A DNA stretch of 15,184 nt from an uncultured Lachnospiraceae bacterium (lineage in GTDB: Bacteria; Bacillota; Clostridia; Lachnospirales; Lachnospiraceae), in NCBI GenBank assembly GCA_910578605.1, contig CAJTQG010000030.1, positions 20,831 to 36,014 of the forward strand. Direction: 5' to 3'. Below are positions 13,286 through 15,184 of the stretch, one piece after another (within the stretch, counting starts at the first letter, position 1; the number at the start of each line of letters is the position of its first letter). Both the position numbers and the translations under genes were made by a program. The notes beneath the pieces are model-generated. The model was given only the letters and a program-made list of their open reading frames with translations, was not told the DNA's origin and made no database searches.

Positions 13286-13927
13286 TTGTCGGAACAGGAA
13301 TATTTTAAAAGGGCATTATCAAATTTTACTTACGAGGCAGCCTGTGGCGGAGCTATTCGCCATTTGACAAATATAGGCTTCACGGTAAATCAGATCATGG
13401 AAAACCTATCTTTTCCTACCTCCTATGAGAGGGTGCAAAGAACAGTCTGGGAGCATTTACTTCATACAGGCGTCATACTTTTAGAAGAACCAGGAATAAA
13501 CATTGACAATGAGGCGTTTACGTATATAAAAGAATATAACAAGTACGGAAAAGCCAGCTTTAGGCGTATTGCAGTACAGCAGGAACAGCAGGAAAAAATC
13601 TGTTTTAGGGAATATTGCCTTCAAGAAGAGAATAGGGAAAATCTGGCAGATTACTTGTTAAAGAAATGTATGGAAAATGGAGAAGAGTCAGCCTATATAT
13701 CCTGTCATTTTGGGTTATGTGAGAGAGACTTACAGGATATAGAAAAGCTGTCTGCTCTGTTAGATAGAGGACAGAGAGATTATATTTTGGGGCTTCCCTG
13801 GGAAAAGAAATTGTGTTATCACAGATTAGATAAGCGTATGAGGGAGATTGCTGTAAGGCTATACTTTGGCGGCGGTTATCATGAATGCTGTTATTTTATG
13901 AAAACCGCCGAAAAAGTAAGCTTTTAA
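13286..13927 (+). CDS. Unrecognised protein with a possible helix-turn-helix
   Basis: About 213 residues beginning MSEQEYFKRALSNF. I do not recognise the family. It is mostly helical, with many Glu and Lys, ten Cys, no signal peptide and no membrane segment. Residues near 30-65 (TNIGFTVNQIMENLSF, then YERVQRTVWEHLLHTGVI) could form a winged-helix-like unit, and the C-terminus contains YFGGGYHECCYF. Start: ATG 13277 would sit only two bases after the TGAGGT site, so TTG 13286, nine bases after it, is preferred. It stands alone between divergent and convergent neighbours. A role as a sensor or regulator is only a guess. Confidence 0.7.
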   Translation: MSEQEYFKRALSNFTYEAACGGAIRHLTNIGFTVNQIMENLSFPTSYERVQRTVWEHLLHTGVILLEEPGINIDNEAFTYIKEYNKYGKASFRRIAVQQEQQEKICFREYCLQEENRENLADYLLKKCMENGEESAYISCHFGLCERDLQDIEKLSALLDRGQRDYILGLPWEKKLCYHRLDKRMREIAVRLYFGGGYHECCYFMKTAEKVSF

Positions 13928-13951
13928 AATATCACAATGATAATATTTTTT
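13926..13951 (+). terminator. Weak terminator after the unknown gene
   Basis: AATATCA pairs imperfectly with TGATAATATT around CAA, followed by six T (13946-13951). The stem is A+T-rich and weak. It lies in the 33-base gap between two convergent genes. Confidence 0.3.
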
Positions 13952-13960
13952 GTTTATCCT

Positions 13961-14593
13961 TTATTCAAGATACCCTTTTGTAAATGTTTCGTCTACCATA
14001 TCACAGATTCCGGTAAGAAGCATGATAATTCCTTGGACTCTGTGAGGTTGAATAATATAAATTCCTTTATTGTTATTCTGTTCATCCTCTGTAATCAAGT
14101 CGGCAGCAAGCAATGGTTTCATGTGATGATACGCCTGACCAGTTGAGTTGAGATGACATTCGGCGACAAGCTCTGTCACTGACATGGGCTTCTTTAAAAT
14201 GGCAAGCAAAATATTCAGTCTGTCTTGATTTCCAATACATTTCAGTATTTTTTGGGCAGTGTGGTTTTCGATAAGGGTGAGTAGGTCATCCGTATTGATA
14301 TGGTTTTTGATCCAGTTGGATTGTCTTTTGCCGGAGGTAAATACTCCTAGATAGGTGACCATTCCGGTACATCCTTCATTTTCGGTTAGGTGGCATAATT
14401 CTTCCATTTTCTCGCTAAGGTGCTTGTCAGGATGCATATTTTCTATAAGCTTCACATTTTTTAATGTTTTTTTATTGTTGGTATTTTTGCCGTCTGGTAT
14501 ATTACTCGATAAAATGGATTGGAGAAGTGTTTTTATTTCTGCAACCTCCTGCTTTAATGTTTCAAATTCTTCATGGTTATAGTGTTTTTCCAT
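13961..14593 (-). CDS. ArsR-like winged-helix transcription regulator
   Basis: About 210 residues from ATG 14593. An N-terminal coiled coil (EEFETLKQEVAEIKTLLQSI) is followed by an Asn/Lys-rich linker, then a middle domain with TSGKRQSNWI. The C-terminal part carries an ArsR-type winged helix: RLNILLAILKKPMSVTELVA, then NSTGQAYHHMKPLLAADLI, with the recognition helix near GQAYHHMK. It should bind DNA as a dimer. An in-frame ATG at 14671 sits only two bases after a perfect AAGGAGG and would add 26 residues, MCIALSF and so on; the true start is unsettled. A consensus promoter and two ATTACGTA boxes lie upstream, suggesting self-control. No metal or drug target can be read. Confidence 0.82.
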   Translation of the reverse strand: MEKHYNHEEFETLKQEVAEIKTLLQSILSSNIPDGKNTNNKKTLKNVKLIENMHPDKHLSEKMEELCHLTENEGCTGMVTYLGVFTSGKRQSNWIKNHINTDDLLTLIENHTAQKILKCIGNQDRLNILLAILKKPMSVTELVAECHLNSTGQAYHHMKPLLAADLITEDEQNNNKGIYIIQPHRVQGIIMLLTGICDMVDETFTKGYLE

Positions 14594-14726
14594 AATGATA
14601 CATGTGCATATTACGAGCTGGCTTGTAATATTGCCCCAATAAATATGCTGAAAAGAAAGGGCAATGCACATAACCTCCTTTATTATATTTTTTCAGCGCT
14701 TCTTACCTTTTGTTCTGTTTTGAAGT

Positions 14727-14782
14727 TACGTAATAACATAATATAATTATATACTCTTACTTTTGATATGTCAATACGTAAT
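14727..14782 (-). promoter_or_regulatory. Consensus promoter flanked by two ATTACGTA boxes, for the winged-helix regulator
   Basis: The minus strand carries a perfect TTGACA (plus 14769-14774), a 17-base spacer, and a perfect TATAAT (plus 14746-14751). One ATTACGTA box abuts the -35 (plus 14775-14782); the same box recurs downstream of the -10 (plus 14727-14734), in the same orientation and 48 bases away. The downstream box contains the palindrome TTACGTAA; the upstream one lies in the near-palindrome CAATTACGTATTG. A promoter of this strength with boxes on both sides is typical of a repressed gene. Confidence 0.75.
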
Positions 14783-15034
14783 TGCGGAAATGCATAATAA
14801 AATATTTTTCATAGTATAGAAAAACTCGTACTATAACAATAAAAATGCACCACAGAATGCCTATGGGCGTGAAGGGTAAAGCTGCTTTGCAGAACACATC
14901 CGGCACTCAGAAAGGCTCCCATTGTTCAAGCTGGCGTTGATAAAAAATAAAAAACTGGTTATTTATACCACATGGGGAGATATAATAAAGTGTGTCTTTT
15001 TTTGTGGAAAAAAGGAGCACTGGTGCGTTCTTAC

Positions 15035-15060
15035 GGACTTTGCAGCAGAGTGCAAAGTCC
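15035..15060. repeat. Perfect 10-bp inverted repeat with 6-base loop
   Basis: GGACTTTGCA (15035-15044) and TGCAAAGTCC (15051-15060) are exact reverse complements around GCAGAG. No T tract follows on either strand, so it is not a standard terminator. It may be an operator, an RNA hairpin or the arm of a small repeat element. Confidence 0.65.
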
Positions 15061-15118
15061 TGAACTGTCACATAAAATCCAGTCATGACATTTATTATCA
15101 CCACTTTACATTTCCGTG

Positions 15119-15171
15119 TTTTATTTGTAAATAAATTTCATTTTCTTGCCCAATCTTTTATTTGTAAATAA
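15119..15171. repeat. Two copies of a palindromic 16-bp repeat
   Basis: TTTTATTTGTAAATAA occurs at 15119-15134 and again at 15156-15171, 37 bases apart. The inner TTATTT-GT-AAATAA is a perfect dyad with a two-base centre. Paired dyads at such spacing suggest tandem operator sites for a gene beyond the right edge. Confidence 0.6.
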
Positions 15172-15184
15172 TTTTTTGTAGGCG

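Larger units (their letters stand above)
14795..15184. other. Gene-free right end with hairpin and palindromic repeats
   Basis: No convincing gene: the short open frames of 65-70 codons on each strand have unusual composition and no fitting ribosome site. ATAGTA/TACTAT (14811-14816, 14829-14834) forms a small inverted repeat. A perfect 10-bp hairpin lies at 15035-15060 and two palindromic 16-bp repeats at 15119-15171. The part around 14855-14935 is richer in G+C than its surroundings. Confidence 0.55.

Noticed and set aside
13870..13910. Inverted repeat CGGCGGTT/AACCGCCG as a terminator
   Set aside because: It lies inside the unknown gene's coding end with a 25-base loop and no T tract right after it.
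13961..14593. The winged-helix protein as the regulator of the peptide cluster
   Set aside because: It lies more than 3 kb past the cluster behind unrelated genes, and its ATTACGTA boxes do not occur near the precursors.
14922..15134. Open frames of 65-70 codons on both strands at the right end
   Set aside because: Implausible composition, no ribosome site, and they run across the perfect hairpin at 15035-15060.

Overview
The window is A+T-rich, low-GC Firmicutes DNA, most likely from a clostridial gut-type bacterium of the Lachnospiraceae. The evidence is strong AGGAGG ribosome binding sites, Clostridia-like protein sequences, and an rpsU (ribosomal protein S21) start at the left edge. No tRNA, rRNA, CRISPR array or insertion sequence was seen.

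Layout. At 1-76 (minus) lies the 5' end of rpsU, with its own promoter. From about 325 to 10341 (plus) runs a ribosomally made, post-translationally modified peptide (RiPP) cluster. Its parts are: a radical SAM/SPASM maturase, an S8 (subtilisin-type) protease, an ABC exporter split into a membrane gene and an ATPase gene, three tandem small Cys-containing precursor genes (4346-4486, 4520-4660, 4692-4835), an 875-residue FtsX/MacB-type permease, a second radical SAM/SPASM maturase with an N-terminal domain resembling a RiPP recognition element, a secreted thioredoxin-like CPFC protein, and a MacB/LolD-type ATPase. The three precursor genes are too short to be obvious by length and are the key find. 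At 10388-11541 is a CobU-like plus histidine-phosphatase (CobC-like) pair suggesting cobalamin nucleotide-loop assembly. At 11533-13086 (minus) is an ABC-F ribosome-associated ATPase, at 13286-13927 (plus) an unrecognised protein, and at 13961-14593 (minus) a winged-helix regulator. The last 500 bases have no convincing gene but hold a perfect promoter, paired operator-like boxes, a perfect hairpin and two copies of a 16-bp palindromic repeat.

How the cluster may work (inference). One or both radical SAM enzymes install crosslinks, probably involving the four conserved Cys of the 46-47 residue precursors. The S8 protease has no signal peptide and the exporter has no C39 protease domain, so leader removal is probably cytosolic and done by the S8 enzyme. 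The split ABC exporter or the FtsX/ATPase pair would export the product or give self-protection, and the CPFC protein could manage Cys redox outside the membrane. The layout recalls described clostridial Cys-rich-peptide/radical SAM systems with tandem precursors (the Clo7bot/CcpM type), but I could not confirm membership from sequence reading alone.
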